Positions 1 to 13,015 are shown, numbered from the stretch's first letter. The stretch: 64,000 nucleotides of DNA from Ectobius pallidus (GCA_964059195.1 CAXKWD010000004.1:116577938-116641937); one strand, 5' to 3'. A program made the numbers and translations. Notes: a model not told the origin generated them from the letters alone.

Positions 1-1150
1 GAAGTGTGATCAATGCATCCGGTGCTTCAGTGTGCCAACATGTCATTCAGCACCCTGAGAAGCAATGACGGAAGTAGAGGTTTGTCATTGTTTTTTCGTG
101 TTTTTATTAGAGTGGAAGGGGTTATTGACGCTTTTCATTGTAGTATGGTGGCTTTTGTCATACTCGCTTTAATTTGATGGCCTTTCATCATTACTTTCTT
201 TCAAACACACTGAGCTTTCCATGGCTCAGATCTATTACTTCCAAGGGGTGCTAACAAAATAGAGATGCCTTTTATGAAGTAGCCTATATCGCACAATTTA
301 TAGAAACTGTCTGATAACGTCTTATCGTTGGAACCAATACATGACCACAAAATAACATCATTGGGATTGCTGAGAAACATCGAAGGTCAACAACTTATGT
401 CTACGCATCTTATACATACAGGAGGTGAATAATGCTGGCAAGTACTTCTGATCGCCATGCAAATACAATATTCAGTTAACAGACTATAGACACATATGTG
501 TTTGATATAAATATCTTAAATTCTCATGTACAAGATGCCAAATGATAGAATAACAGCCTTTTTACTGGTATGACAATCTGCACGAAAACAATGTATATAA
601 ACACAATGCCATTTTCATACAGTCTGTTACAAGAATTTGTATGTTTTAATAAATAAGGTGAAATGTATTTTATTGATGACTATATCCATTTTATGTGGCC
701 AATAACTGTGACATATATCACATTATATTAATGATAAATGTATAGCTTTGTGTAACTTAACAAGTAGCCTACGTTTACATATAATACTGGATAATATTTG
801 GCTTACGTAAATATATATATGTACACACACAGTATAATTATATATACCTTTTTATATAACATGTAAGACAATAGTCTTGCATAGGATTTGATAATAAATT
901 CCTGTGTGAAATCTGATATTTCACTGTACTTTTAAAGCAATTCCAAATTTTTATGACATTTTTTGAAGGTTATTTTTCCTACAAGATATACGATTATTTT
1001 TGGAGTATAAGGTCATAAAAATCTTGAGATATCAATTCACTGACAATTACCCTCAAAAGTAAAAATTAAATTTATTTATCATGGAACAATTATTCATATT
1101 AAAGCAATTAGGTTAACTTATGATTTTCTAAATTTTTAGCGTAATTTTTG
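1..1150. other. AT-rich stretch without recognisable gene
   Basis: No convincing reading frame, RNA gene or terminal repeat was seen. The sequence is AT-rich with short runs such as a TATATATATG stretch near 807. It lies before the first recognisable segment of the long repeated unit. Confidence 0.5.
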
Positions 1151-4100
1151 CAGGAAAATATGCGATTATGGTGGAATGCTGTATGAAACAGTTACTATTT
1201 ATTACCTTCTGTCATGTTAAGTTGAAATTTAAAAAAACTTTAGTAAAAACAAAACGTGTCATGTTATCGGTATCAGAAAAGAATTATTATGTATATACAA
1301 TTTAAATTTATTGACGCTCCGTAACATATCCTCTGTACGTTGATGACTCCATTTGATTAAATAAAATAAAATAACATTTTTTTACAAATATTAATATACT
1401 CTCATTTAATTATGTAAAAGAGTATAGAAATTAATTTTCAGAGATAAATTATAGCCTAGACCGCATAATAATGACAATCACATAAACCCCAATCTATTAC
1501 GGATGCGACATGATATACGACTTTGGTAAAATTACAACTTGTGTTCCATAGTAAGAAAAGCCTGAAAAGATATGTGCTTTAAACAATTATTATCAGTACT
1601 ATTGCACCCTTCCTTCTTGGCTGCAGTCGAGTTCAGTCATTTTGCTCAACTGCATTTCCAGAGCCTGCGAGCGTGGACGCGAAGGATAGGATTTTCTGTT
1701 ATTCCTTTCAACTTTAATGTAGCATCCGGGGCTATAAATTTCACATAAATAGCAGTGAATAGCTTATCAGATTGTAAAGGAATAACAGACATTAGGCTCC
1801 GTTATCGCTGTTTTGTGTTAAACATAGCAGCGATTCACCAAAGACCAGTTCTCTTTTTAGAATTCAATCTTATTTAATGAAATACAGTATCCCCAATGAG
1901 AGAAGCTTGTGCTCGGGACAGTTCAGTGATAATGTAACTTCTAATAATAAAAATTTAAATGTAAAAAGTAATATCATATTATACGTTTTTTAAATTTTAT
2001 TCTTTTCACCAATTTAGTCTTTTAATATTTGTTTCTTTGTAAAATTTATTTTTGGATCTGGTCTTTGGTCCTATGTACGTTTTAATTGTCTGTATACGTA
2101 ACTATCAACATTACAGTGATTTTAAAGTCAAAACATCGAAACAAAATATCTAAACATCGAAAACATTTCCCTTCTTCCTCTGCCTTCTCCAGCAAACTTT
2201 TGGAAACTCTTTAAATTGAGATGTGATAGTAAGTCCAATAAATTTCTTGATACGTTTTGCACTTAAAACTAAAATTAACGTTATAATAGTGATCAGACTA
2301 CACTTATGTAGGAAACGCAGTAACTTTTGGCTGATTGTTCGCCATGTCATGTCCATTCTTATGTAGAAAACGCAGGAACTTCTGGCAGATTCTTCGCCAT
2401 GTCATCTCCATTGTAAATACCACCATTGACATTAATCGTTTCCATGGTCCAGATAATTTTTATGAATCCTACTGAAATGAAGGAATCCGTTGTAAATATC
2501 ACTTTACGCTTTAATAACATTTTGGAAATAACACAGCCTTGCATGCACAATAAAGCAGAGATATCATTTCCCTAGAAATTTTCAAGAAATTCTCATAACT
2601 TCATATTATAATAATTAATTCAGTTCTTCAAATTATATGAGGTGCATTTAACACTTTTGTAGTAGGCCTACGTTGTTTATTCATGTACAGCTCATATTAT
2701 GCGATACCTTGTCCTATGGTATTGTTTAATTCCTGTGATCAGCCCTGAAAATACCATTCTCCTGTCTCTGCTTTCACATAATTCAATCATATTTAGTTTT
2801 ATCTATAATGCTCTTCATTTATGGTATACAGTTTACTCATATTTTTATTTGCCAAGACGAATTGTGTTTCCTTAGAAATGATTGTAGAATTATAACGGAA
2901 TGTTTAACCTTGTAATACAATAGATTTAAAATACCTATGCGGAATTACCCTCTGAATAAAGTTTTGCAGGCAAGAATTGCCATCATTCAATCCCTTGCTG
3001 CATCGGATAACTAGGCTGAAATGTTTCGATTTTGATCTCTCTTTTCTTTGAATAGACTGAGGGCCACTGGACAAATCCACCTTTCCCATTCAGAGATTCT
3101 CACTTCTATAACAATGGTTAATCCCATGTATGACCCAACAATTTTAATTAGATTTGACATTTTCTGAGATGAAAAATTTAAATTGTTTTTAATATGAACA
3201 AACGTTTTGATACAGAAACTTTTAATAATTTAATGGCTATCTTTATTCAGTAGAAGTAAGTTGATTTTGTGAATTGAAGCTAGATTACTTTATAGGATAC
3301 TGTGTTATTTTGTCTTGTTAAATTTTGAATATTTTATTTTCTCATCCCGTAAGATTGCGCAATACTTAAAGGCATATGGGCAATAGCCAATCAGAGGAAC
3401 TGGCACTGTTGCATCGCTTAATATTTTGCAGTTTGAGATTGTTCGAGCCATGTCATTGGCTGATGTTTTCGCACAACTCCCCCCACATGTGCTTTAACTG
3501 TTGCAAGCAGTAGGCCTATACGTAGAGGAACTTTTGTATTCTATATAGATTTTCAGCATTGTTTGTGTGAGTCTGTTTGTGAACAGAATATTTAGCCTAC
3601 ATAACGATAAAAAGGAGAAAACTAAAGTGTTGTATGTAGGTTAAATAGGCCTATTTGCCGGGAATACGAGACGAAAATGGAGACGAATTTCCAGTACTTT
3701 TACGACCACTTTACTTGAAAAAATCTCGAAAACGACTTTAACATAATATTAAAAGCTAAAACCTGTAGTATTAACTTTTTTCTTAAAAATCTCTGTGAAT
3801 GGAAGTTATATGCCAGTAATCGTGCTCTCAATTTCTAGTGGTTGTTGTGATGGAACCAAACCACTAATTCTCAAATTATTTGTGAAAATAAGGTTATATT
3901 TTCAAGTTAGTAAGTACTGAACTGTCTCGAAGATGAAAAGCAATAAATATATTTTATATTAAAGCACGTAAGAAATTTGGAGTATTTATGAGAGTAGTCA
4001 ATAATGCTTTGAATATTGAATCGAGTTATACTTCCTTAGAAAATCATTCTGCTGTACTTGCTGGTGGTATTTCAATTGTAACTGTTAAAGAGCAAATTCT

Positions 4101-4730
4101 TGTGCTGTAACTTCATCTCATTCCAAAAGTGTGATGTTAAAGTAATTTATACTGGAGGTAGTAGTGTCTCCTCAACTGCCAAAAGGATGAATTTTTATTG
4201 TAGGGAGAATGTAAGTGTATAACTTCATAGACTGTGGTACAATACATTCTATCATGGTTTCTGAAGCCACATCCGGTTATTTAGTCAACTACCTAGTTCA
4301 CTTAAGCTGAAAATGTAGCTTCCGGACACTGCCTATTGTATTGAAATTCTATGGTTGTACGCTTAATACTCACAGCACATTCGTATGGCGTTCTGTGCTT
4401 CGAGTTCGCTGAAGGTAGGCGTATTGAGTAAATCCTCTCTTTTGCCTACTCAGTACCTATTTACCTTTCTTCTCGGAGATTGGGGTTTAGAAGTTGTTTA
4501 TACCACGTTGAAACTATCAGACAAGATTTTTTCAGTCATTCCTTGAATGCCTTGCAGGCTACATCCATGGAAACCATTAAGATGTATTGTTTACCCCCAT
4601 GGAAGCCTTCGATTATGATGGTTATACCAGAAATGAAAATCAAAACTCACGATTATAACTCTTCGTACAATGAACTGAAAGGATTCTTCCGATATTCCAA
4701 CTCCCACTGAATTCAACTGGATTGAATGAT
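1150..4730 (+). repeat. Long array unit A
   Basis: First recognisable copy of the non-coding unit that makes up most of this window. In order the unit holds: a lead segment (here the motif TTTAGTAAAAACAAAAC near 1240), the structured core (1605-1858), the segment GATCTGGTCTTTGGTCC (2055-2071), a block around CACCTCCGGCA and its diverged forms (2340-2550 here), a block ending TGATCASCCCTGAA (near 2740), a block with CTTAGAAAcWGTTG-like sequence (near 2870), then AATTTAGGTTGGATTAATTTG-like and TTCTCGAAAACG-like segments, and finally CCATGGAAACCATTAAGAT (4565). The same order recurs in later units, which fixes the orientation. No open frame is conserved through the unit. This copy also holds 3350-3480, a segment that recurs near 24000-24140. 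Confidence 0.75.
1605..1858. repeat. Conserved structured core, copy A
   Basis: One of ten copies of a block that is nearly unchanged while flanking unit sequence differs widely. It contains nested inverted repeats: a TGCAGTCGAG / CTCAACTGCA stem, CAGAGCCT / AGGCTCCG, CTGTTATTCCTTT / AAAGGAATAACAG around a variable loop, and ATCGCTG / CAGCGAT. It ends ACCAAAGACCAG and a T-run. The partner CTGGTCTTTGGT lies at about 2058-2069. In this copy the AGGCTCCG arm pairs fully only as G-U wobble on the minus strand. It may encode a structured RNA; no known RNA family was recognised. Confidence 0.6.
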
Positions 4731-4754
4731 TTTTATAAGCATTTCGGAACCACT

Positions 4755-4911
4755 AATAATAACAGTAATAATAACAGTATTAATAATAATAATAATAAAT
4801 AATATTAATAATAATAATAAACTTTAATCTTTGGCCAAAGAAAGTATCATTTTCTCATCAATGCTTTTTATATTCTAAATTATTATTATTATTATTATTA
4901 TTATTATTTAT
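4755..4911. repeat. AAT / ATT microsatellite pair in inverted arrangement
   Basis: An imperfect (AAT)n run at 4755-4822 is followed after about 55 bases by a pure (ATT)n run at 4877-4911. The two are complementary, so the transcript or single strand could fold back. It sits at the junction between units A and B. Confidence 0.85.
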
Positions 4912-5887
4912 AATGAAGCAAGGCAGAAAAAGTGAGATTGGCCTATTTCAATCTTACAATACCGTTTTCTAATTTCGGGCTCTAAGTCATGATATCGTTA
5001 TAGTGTATACTTCTATGCGATCACTGAAACTAGGGTGCATGCCACTGGTTGTCAAAATCTAAATTTTCAGAGCATTCTTGCACTAAAACTTACACTTTGC
5101 ACTATTAGCAGGTAAGAAACTCCACCCTTCTTACTTGTGGGTATATTGGGTTAATGATTTAATTAATGCTACGTTCAAAAACTATGTTCGAAAATCAAGT
5201 AATTATTATACATGTGTTTCATACTACAAATATTAATATTAGTATAGTTTATATTTTCACTCTATGCAATAATTGTTATTGTTTATGGGCTACAGGACGA
5301 TAAAAGCATAATCAAATGATAGTCTAAATCAATTTGAAACAAATACTATTACCTCCTGCCTAACATTAGAAAAGGATATTGCACATAATGTAATAATTCA
5401 TTGCACATTGCATTGGAATGTGTAAATAAAAGTTTTAATTGATAAAAAATTATTGAAGCTGAATAGATTAATAGTGTATAAGAGAATTTGTTGTTTGAGG
5501 AATACATCCCTATTAAAAAGACTAGGCAAATTCATATTTATAGTTAAGAAAAAATAAGCAAAAGGAGAGGTATAAACCCTAAAGTCTTAGAAATGTAGTA
5601 GGCACAACAAATACATTTATTTCAAGAAATAACAATTTTTCGTAAAAAGAAAATTTGTGTTTTTTATTGATCGGTTAGTGTAATAGATTGACTTGTTTAT
5701 TAAAAAATGTAAACTTAAGTTTTTCCTCTGGTAAAATCAGAGATCTAATGAAGGAGCATCCTTCATGTATTTTGTTTTGATGAAAAAAAAACAAACAAAC
5801 AAACAAATAAAGTATATATTACTCCTCCCATAGTAAAGTAAAATTACAAAAACCTTCAATTTTTACATGTATTAGAAATAATTAGCC

Positions 5888-6138
5888 CAGCGATTCTCAA
5901 CCTTTTTAAACCCGAGGACCTCTAAAATGTTAAAAAAAAAAACACGACCCCTAATTTTACATCCCACTTTTAAAAGAAGGCCCATGTTCTTAATATTTGG
6001 GATATTAATTATAGGTCATTATAACGAAATATGTGAAACAATTTTACTTCTTTACTTTCCACTCGCTTTATGATATTTTTTAATTACGTCTCCGGACCAT
6101 CTGCACCATCTTCGCGGACCATAGGTTGAGAAACACTG
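5888..6138. mobile_element. hAT-type MITE with perfect 8-bp target duplication
   Basis: A 251-bp element starts CAGCGATTCTCAACCT and ends AGGTTGAGAAACACTG, an inverted pair of the form usual for hAT ends (CAG...CTG). It is flanked by the direct repeat AATTAGCC at 5880-5887 and 6139-6146, the 8-bp duplication expected of hAT transposases. There is no coding sequence, so it was moved by an enzyme encoded elsewhere. It lies in the lead segment of array unit B. Confidence 0.92.
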
Positions 6139-6306
6139 AATTAGCCTATTAACAAAGATAATACAATTTAATTCCTCAGAAAAATAACATAGATCAGTAC
6201 TGTTCCAAAAACACAATAAAGGCCAATTACAAATATAAAAGGGTTCTCAGATAAATGAACTAGGGACTTTTAATTCATCGTAAACAATTTGTTAACAATA
6301 TGATTG

Positions 6307-6564
6307 CACCCTTCCTTCTTGGCTGCAGGCGAATTCATTAAATTAGCTCACCTGCATTTCCAGAGCCTGCGAACGTGGACGCGAAGGATAGGATTTTCTG
6401 TTATTCCTTTCAACTTTAATGTTGTGCCAGGTGTTATACATTTAAAACAAACTTCAATGAATGTCAGGTCTTAAAGGAATAACAGACATTAGGCTCTGTT
6501 ATCGCTGTTGTGTATTAAACATAGCAGCGATTCACCAACGACCAGTTCTCTTGTTTTTTTTTTT
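6307..6564. repeat. Conserved structured core, copy B
   Basis: Same block as copy A. Its first stem is changed on both arms: TGCAGGCGAA pairs with CTCACCTGCA, where other copies have TGCAGT...ACTGCA. This is a two-sided substitution that keeps pairing, with two G-U pairs if read on the minus strand. The CTGTTATTCCTTT / AAAGGAATAACAG and CAGAGCCT / AGGCTCTG stems are perfect. The terminal motif is ACCAACGACCAG (one change), followed by a long T-run. The downstream partner segment is at 6740-6758. Confidence 0.6.
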
Positions 6565-7593
6565 CAATTGAATATCATTTAATACACCTATATACAATAC
6601 CCGAATGAGCAAAGTATGCCATCTGGGAGAGTTCAGTGATAAATTAATATTTAATTATATAAATTTAAATGTTTAAATATTTGCCCCAATTTGCCAAAAT
6701 AGTCCCTAAGTATTAGTTAAGTTTTAAGAATTTAACTTTGAGATCTGGTCTTTGGTCCTATGGATGTTTTAATTACATTCATATTTAACAATGAACATTA
6801 CAACGATTTTCACATCAAAACATGAAAATAATACTTACAGGTTCATAGAAATCACCCTCCTTCCTCCTGCAAACTTATGCATGTCTCTTTCATTTGAGAT
6901 ATCGTGATATTTAGTCCTACAAATTACTTAAAATACGTTTTACACTCAACACTTTGTTCAACACTAAATGAAGCTAACTAATACACTTTAATTAGAAACA
7001 TTTCTCTTCTTATGTAGTGACCTCCGGCATAGAATTCGCACTTCTTCCGTCCACTGTAGATCTCACAGCGCCTGTTGGCCACCATTTCCAATTAATCATT
7101 GTGAAGAAATAATGTTGTGTATCCTGCAGAAAAAGGAATCTATTGTAAATGTCACAACACTCTAATATCACTTTTAAAATAAAACATACTTGTATACAGA
7201 GTAAAGAGGAGATATATATTCCCGAAAACATTCACAAGAAAGTTTCTTAGCGTACTTTTGTGGTTCTGATAAATAATTAATTAAATTCTTAGGATAACGT
7301 AGGCTGCATTTAAAACACTTGTATATACTAGGCTAATGTTTATTGATGGTCCGTTCATATTATGCTATACCTTTCGTGATGGTATTATTTAATTTCCTGA
7401 AGATTCCGTCCTCTCCCCTGCTTTCAGATATTTCAACTCATATTAATATTTAGTCCGGTATCTATAATGCACATAATTTGTTATATACAGTTTAATTTTT
7501 ATTTTATTTGTAAAGGCGAAGTTCGTTTCCTTAGAAACTGTTGTGAAATTATAACGGATTCTTTACAGCTAGAACTCATTCATTCCCTCACTG

Positions 7594-7827
7594 GGTCAGC
7601 CTAGGTGGCGCACTTGGTATCGCGCTGGCTTTCTGTGCTCAAGGTTGCGGGTTCAATCCCGGTTTCAGGTCGATGGCACTTAAGTGTACTTAAATGTGAC
7701 AGGCCCATGTCAGTAGGTTTACTGGAATGTAAACGAACTCCTGCGGGACAAAATACCGGCAACGGTCACAGCCTAAGTTGCAGTACATCCAAGTCATTAA
7801 ATAACCATATTATACCATCCAAGTAAC
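7594..7827 (+). mobile_element. tRNA-derived SINE
   Basis: The head has a box A-like segment (GTGGCGCACTTGG) and a box B-like GGTTCAATCC, as in a tRNA-derived SINE promoter transcribed by RNA polymerase III. The body follows to about 7827. It is flanked by the near-identical direct repeats TCCCTCACTG (7584-7593) and TCCCTAACTG (7828-7837), the expected target duplication of LINE-driven insertion. The sequence inside that duplication rejoins array unit B sequence. Confidence 0.85.
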
Positions 7828-9979
7828 TCCCTAACTGAATGGAAAAGCAAGGCTGGAATGTTCTGTTTTTGTCCCCTCTATTCTTCGATAAGATTGAGGG
7901 ATACTGAAGACTGGAGCATGAAAAGTCCACGTTTCTCTCACAAAATTTTATCCCAATTGGATAGTTAATTTATTCGATAGGCTTACAACTTTTTATATTA
8001 AATTACTTTTCTGTATTGAGATCTTTGATAATTTTTCTATGGCAATTTATATATTTTAGAAATAAGTTTATTTTAAGAATTTAGGTTGGAATAATTTGCA
8101 AAATAATGCGTTATTTTGTGTTTAAAAATCTGTTCTATTACTTCATCGACGCATAACATGGTGTTATAGGTAGAGGAATTATTGTGTTCGACCCTGAAAT
8201 TCGACGTCGAGTTTTCAGTGTAAATATACGTTTTGAGGTCCCCTGAACTTAAACATTTCCATTGAATATTTCTGTGTGTATGTTTGTGTGTCTCTTTCAG
8301 TATTTCTATACCGAGAAGAGATATCGTAGAAAAACTAAATGTTCTACTTATGTAACTTATTTTATGGGAATATGACATGAAAATTGGCGAAGAAGTTATC
8401 TTACTTTTAGTACCATTTAAATTTAGAATTTCTTTTTTCGTGAATTTTTAAACCTCTCAAATGATTTTCTTTAAATTTTGTACTCGAGGTGCTTATAAGC
8501 TCATAAAGAACAAACACTTTTATTTCAAACATTTCGTAACTGCTTAACGTATTAGACTGTGATAGACATTTCATGACTTCTAATGCCACATACTATAGTC
8601 AACTGTCTAGTTTATACCAGCTGATAATGTAACTTTCGAACACTGCTTTTTGTATTGAAATTCTGTGTTTGTTTAAGGTTGTACGCTTAATACTCACAGG
8701 ACATTAGTATGGAGTTCTGTCTTTTCATAATCCCAGCTGGTATCCCTATTGAGTAATTCCTCTCTTTTGTGTATTCAGTTCCCGTTTGCCTTTCTTCTCG
8801 GAGATTTATGAGCCCAAATTGCTTCCATCATAACTTGAAAACATTTAATTATGCATTGTACATCCATGGAAACCATTAAGATCTGTTTATCATAGACAAT
8901 CCAGCCAGACATTACGAGTTTATCGCTAGATCCACGACTGCGCAGCATGAGCTAATTTATCTGATGAAACTCGAATTTCGGGTTGGATTTATTAATACTA
9001 TTCCATGAATAAAATATAATAGATTATTTAAAAATATTATATTCTAATATTAAAATTTATTTCTGATTTGATTAAAATAAATTCGTTAATAGTGTCAGCT
9101 GTCCGATCACGCATAGGCTTAAATTAATGAACAGTCTGCATTATGGAAAACTAAGCAATGCTACCGACGAAATAGTGACCATAGAGTTAACCTCAAAATG
9201 AAGATAAGCCAAAATCGGAACAAAATAAAAACACTTTTTTCACGAATGTAATTTACTCGTAAATTGCCACGCTACTTCAATGTGTATTGGTTATAAACAC
9301 AATTTTCTTCTCAGCTGGATTTTCTCATATTGATAGTCCAATCTGTTTCGTTTGAGATACCCTTGTTACTTAAATTCAATTTTACTTACGATCTTCACGG
9401 AATTCTTGTAACTGTGTGAAAAAAATTTTGTTTTTAGCGATTTTCTCTAAAACGGCTCTAATAATTTTGTTTAAATTTTTAACATAAAGTCCTTATACCA
9501 AAATATACAACTTTTTAATTTGTAACATTTTCTCACAAAAATTATGCAAATAAATAAAAATAAATTGCCTCATCTGTGGTAAATTAAAATAAAAACTATT
9601 TAGTAAAAACAAAACCTTTCATTTGAACCGGTATCAAAAATAATTTTGTAGACTTAATTATAACTTCACTTAATTCTTCTGGTCTTAATTCCCCAAAAAC
9701 CAATAAGGTCTATAACTTCATAACATAAAAGCGTTCTCGTGTAAATGAATCCGTTCTAGGGACTTAAATAATAAATACTACCGCAAGACTCGCGCGAATT
9801 TTCCTTTGGTGGGCTGGGCATTTATGCTTCTACTTTTACGCATATTAACGGTAATTACGTATTTCACATCAGAAATAATATTACAATTACGATATAAATA
9901 TATAACTGTAGTAAAAATACGTCTACTCCATACTAAAAAATCCTGAGCGGATTCCTGATCTAATATACACAATGTATTG

Positions 9980-10229
9980 CACCCCTCCTTCTTGGCTACA
10001 GTTGAGTTGAATTTGCTCAACTGCATTTCCAGAGCCTGAGAACGTGGACGCGAAGGATAGGATTTTCTCTTATTCCTTTCAACTTTATTCTAACTTAGTA
10101 CCCGGTGTTGTAAATTTCTCTTAAATTGCAGTGAACATCAGGTCTTAAAGGAATAACAGACATTAGGCTCGGTTATCGCTGTTGTGTATTAAACATAGCA
10201 GCGATTCACCAAATACCAGTTCTCTTTTT
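9980..10229. repeat. Conserved structured core, copy C
   Basis: The first stem is fully complementary here (CAGTTGAG / CTCAACTG), whereas copy D has CAGTCGAG / CTCGACTG. This is a clean covarying difference. The long stem has one changed base (CTCTTATTCCTTT against AAAGGAATAACAG), and ACCAAATACCAG carries one change. It ends TTCTCTTTTT. A minus-strand frame runs over the start of the block but is not kept in other copies. Confidence 0.6.
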
Positions 10230-11846
10230 AATTAAATCTTATTTAATATACATGAAATACAATACCCATGTTCGAACAGTTCAGTGATAATTTAATATCC
10301 AATGATATAAATTTATATGTTTAAATCTTTGCGCCAATTTGCCAAAGTAGTCCCTAAATACTAGGAAATTTTTAAGAATTTACTTTGAGATCTGGTCTTT
10401 GGTCCTATGGATGTTTTAATTATTTTTGTACTTAACTATTAAAGTTACAGCGATTTTCACAACAAATCATAAACAGAAAAATACAGTAATATCGAAAACT
10501 CTCTCCTTCTTCCGGGGTCTTCTCCAGCAAACCTATGCATGTGTCTTTGAATTGAGATAATGTGATATTTAGTCCTATACATTTCCTGAAAAAGTTTTAT
10601 ACTTAACATTCAGAGCAACACTATAGGCCTAGTAATGCTATACACTTAACGTAGAAATCATTTTCGATGTTATGTAGTCATCTCCGGCACCATGTTTGCA
10701 CTTGTCCGTCCACATTGTAGACCCCGCTGCGTCATTCTCATTAACCGTTGTGAAGAAGGTTACAATAATGTTTTTGTATCCTGCAGAGTCTGTTAATATC
10801 ACCTACACTTAAATATTACTTTTAAATTAGAACACACTTGCGTACAGAGAAAATAAGAGATTTGAATTCCCTTAAACATTTACAAAAAGGTTTGATGCTT
10901 TTAAGATTCTGATAGTTATTTCAAGTCTTAGGAGTATGTAGGCTTCGTTTATATCATTTGTATATACTAAGCTAATGTTTACTCATATACCGTTCATAAT
11001 ATGCTATAGGCCTACCTCTGCTTATGGTATCGTTTAATTCCCTGAAGATTCCGTTCTCCTCTCTGCTTTGGGTATTTCAATTCATATTTCGATTTAGGTC
11101 AGTTTCTTAATTTATGATATATAATAAACTTTTATTTTTATTTGCAAATACGTACTCTGTTTCCGTAGAAACTATTGTGGAATAACAATGGATTGTCTTA
11201 CACCAAGCCTGCGAATAAAGTTTTTGTGGCGAAAAATGCTGTCATTCACTCCCTAATGGAAGGCAGGAATGTTTTGTTTTTGATTCCTCTTTCTTCGATA
11301 AGGTTGAGGGATAATGGAGTGAGGAGCTTTGAAAAGTCCTCACTTACAAAATGTTAACCCAATCGGATAGTTCAATTCTTCGATAATCCTATAAATATAT
11401 AAATATCTCTTAATATGAAATTACTTTTCGTTATAGGAAACTTTGATAATCTTTATATGGCTACTTTTACATTTTGGGAATAAGTTTATTTTAAGAATTA
11501 AGGTTGGAATAATTTGTTATTATGCATTTTTGTGTTTTTAAATTCTGTACTTTTACTTACCTAACCATACCATAGTTCCGTTTTCAATGTAAATATTCGT
11601 TTAGGGGTCACCTGAATGTAAAAATGTTATTTTGACTTCTGTACTTCTGTATGTAGGTGTGCGTGTGTGTATGTATATGTGTGTGTGTGTGAATGAGTGT
11701 CGCTCAGTATTTCTATGCCGAGAAAGAAAAATCATAGAAAATCAAAATGTTCTATTTAGGGTCGAATATTTCCTGGGAATATGGCATGGATATTGGCGAC
11801 GATTTTCTCTTACTGTTAGTACTACATTATAATTAAAAAATGTATT

Positions 11847-12390
11847 AAGTGCCAGTATGGCACTTTATGAGATTGTGTTTGGGGACGAAAAATGTCTGTC
11901 CGTCCGTCCGTGTGTCTGTACGCACCATAACTCAAATACGCTTTTTTCGGATTTTCATGAAACTTGGAAAACACATTTATAATGTCCACGGAAAGACGTC
12001 CATTGATATTGGATAAAATCGGTTGACCTGTTTCGGAGTAATGCTCAATTTAGTGCCTATTTTATGGTAGTATATACTTATTCGAAAGAATTTATGAAAT
12101 ACAAATCAGTTATCATGACAACATAGCCTATTGTTTTAATGTGATCTTATAAGGTTTTGAAAATTAAAATATAGTTAGCTATGACAAATGACACTATTGC
12201 TTTACATGCGCTTATCCAACTATTATAGATCGTTAAACTGACCCAGGTGGCCGAGATGGTAACGTCTTGGCCTCACATTCTGGAGTTCCATGGTTCAAAT
12301 CCCGAAACCGGCCAATTTGACTTTTTTTGTTTGTATTCTGCATATCATAATTGCAATCATAACTGATTAAACAAAAACATACTGGCACTT
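11847..12390. mobile_element. Inverted-repeat element carrying a tRNA-like promoter
   Basis: The ends are the perfect 13-bp inverted pair AAGTGCCAGTATG (11847-11859) and CATACTGGCACTT (12378-12390). The left end is itself palindromic (AAGTGCCA GTA TGGCACTT). Inside are a CTGTCCGTCCGTCCG stretch, a segment resembling AACTC...TTTTCATGAAACTTGG modules of insect repeats, and a tRNA-like stretch with box A-like TGGCCGAGATGGT (12248) and box B GGTTCAAATCC (12292). There is no transposase. Target duplication is not clear. It could be a MITE that absorbed a SINE head. Confidence 0.7.
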
Positions 12391-12689
12391 TGTTACGTCA
12401 GTTTACCTGACTTTATTTTTCCGTGAGTTTTTTGTCTTCTACAATGATTTTGTTTAAATCTTTACGCGACGTGGCTATAAGCTTATTAAGAGCTAAATTT
12501 TTTGTTTGAAACATTTCGTAAATGCTTAACGGAATAAACTGTGATGCATATCAATCATGACTTCTAATGCCCCATCCGACTATGAACTGTCTAGTTCACA
12601 TCAGTTGAAAATATTACTTATTGTATTAAAATTCTACATTTATTTAAGGGAAATGGAATTGATTTTTGGATGAAAATTGTGATTTTATT

Positions 12690-13015
12690 TTTGTTATTGT
12701 ATTTTTTTCTCTGGACTTTTCTCTTTAAAATGATGTTTCATACATCATTTTACTACAACTTTATCCATGTTTTCTTTTTCTGAGAAGATTCAACTATGGC
12801 GCAGGGATGCTTCTACTTTTAAGTTCTATTGATTGCTTGGTGACAATTTAGTTTTTTTTAAATTATTAGGCCTATTTTATTTGATTCTCTGGATTTTCCT
12901 CTTTAAAATAGTGCATCAGACATATCAGACATAGTTATACTATAATTCTATCCATGCTATATTATTTTTCTGGGAAGATCCAGACTATGGCGTAGGGATG
13001 TTTTAATTTTGGGCT
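12690..13015. repeat. Local tandem duplication of about 150-180 bp
   Basis: Two diverged copies sit side by side, at about 12700-12830 and 12880-13015. Shared landmarks are TCTCTGGA followed by TTTCCTCTTTAAAATRRTG, ATCCATG, and GAAGATYCARACTATGGCG followed by CAGGGATG or TAGGGATG. No coding potential is evident. Confidence 0.7.

Larger units (their letters stand above)
4930..8990 (+). repeat. Long array unit B
   Basis: Second unit copy with the standard order of segments: lead (near 5200-6290), core (6307-6564), GAGATCTGGTCTTTGGTCC (6740-6758), the CACCTCCGGC block (7017-7190), the AATTTAGGTTGGAATAATTTG segment (near 8080), the GTTCGACCCTGAAATTCGA segment (8188) and CCATGGAAACCATTAAGAT (8866). 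It is interrupted by a hAT MITE in the lead and by a SINE at 7594-7827. Open frames of 60-100 codons on either strand here are not kept in sister units. Confidence 0.75.

Noticed and set aside
1605..1858. Core as hammerhead, twister or other known self-cleaving ribozyme
   Set aside because: No CUGAUGA/GAAA or other signature segment was seen on either strand.
2150..3089. Several 60-70 codon minus-strand frames in unit A
   Set aside because: None is preserved at the matching place in the other units.
7594..7827. tRNA gene at the head of this and other SINEs
   Set aside because: Only box A and box B remain recognisable; no cloverleaf forms. These are promoter remnants of SINEs.
9778..10026. 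Minus-strand frame running into the conserved core (MQLSKFNSTVAKKEG...)
   Set aside because: Equivalent frames in other copies are shifted or stopped, loop lengths vary by non-multiples of three, and substitutions keep base pairing rather than amino acids. The core is not protein-coding.
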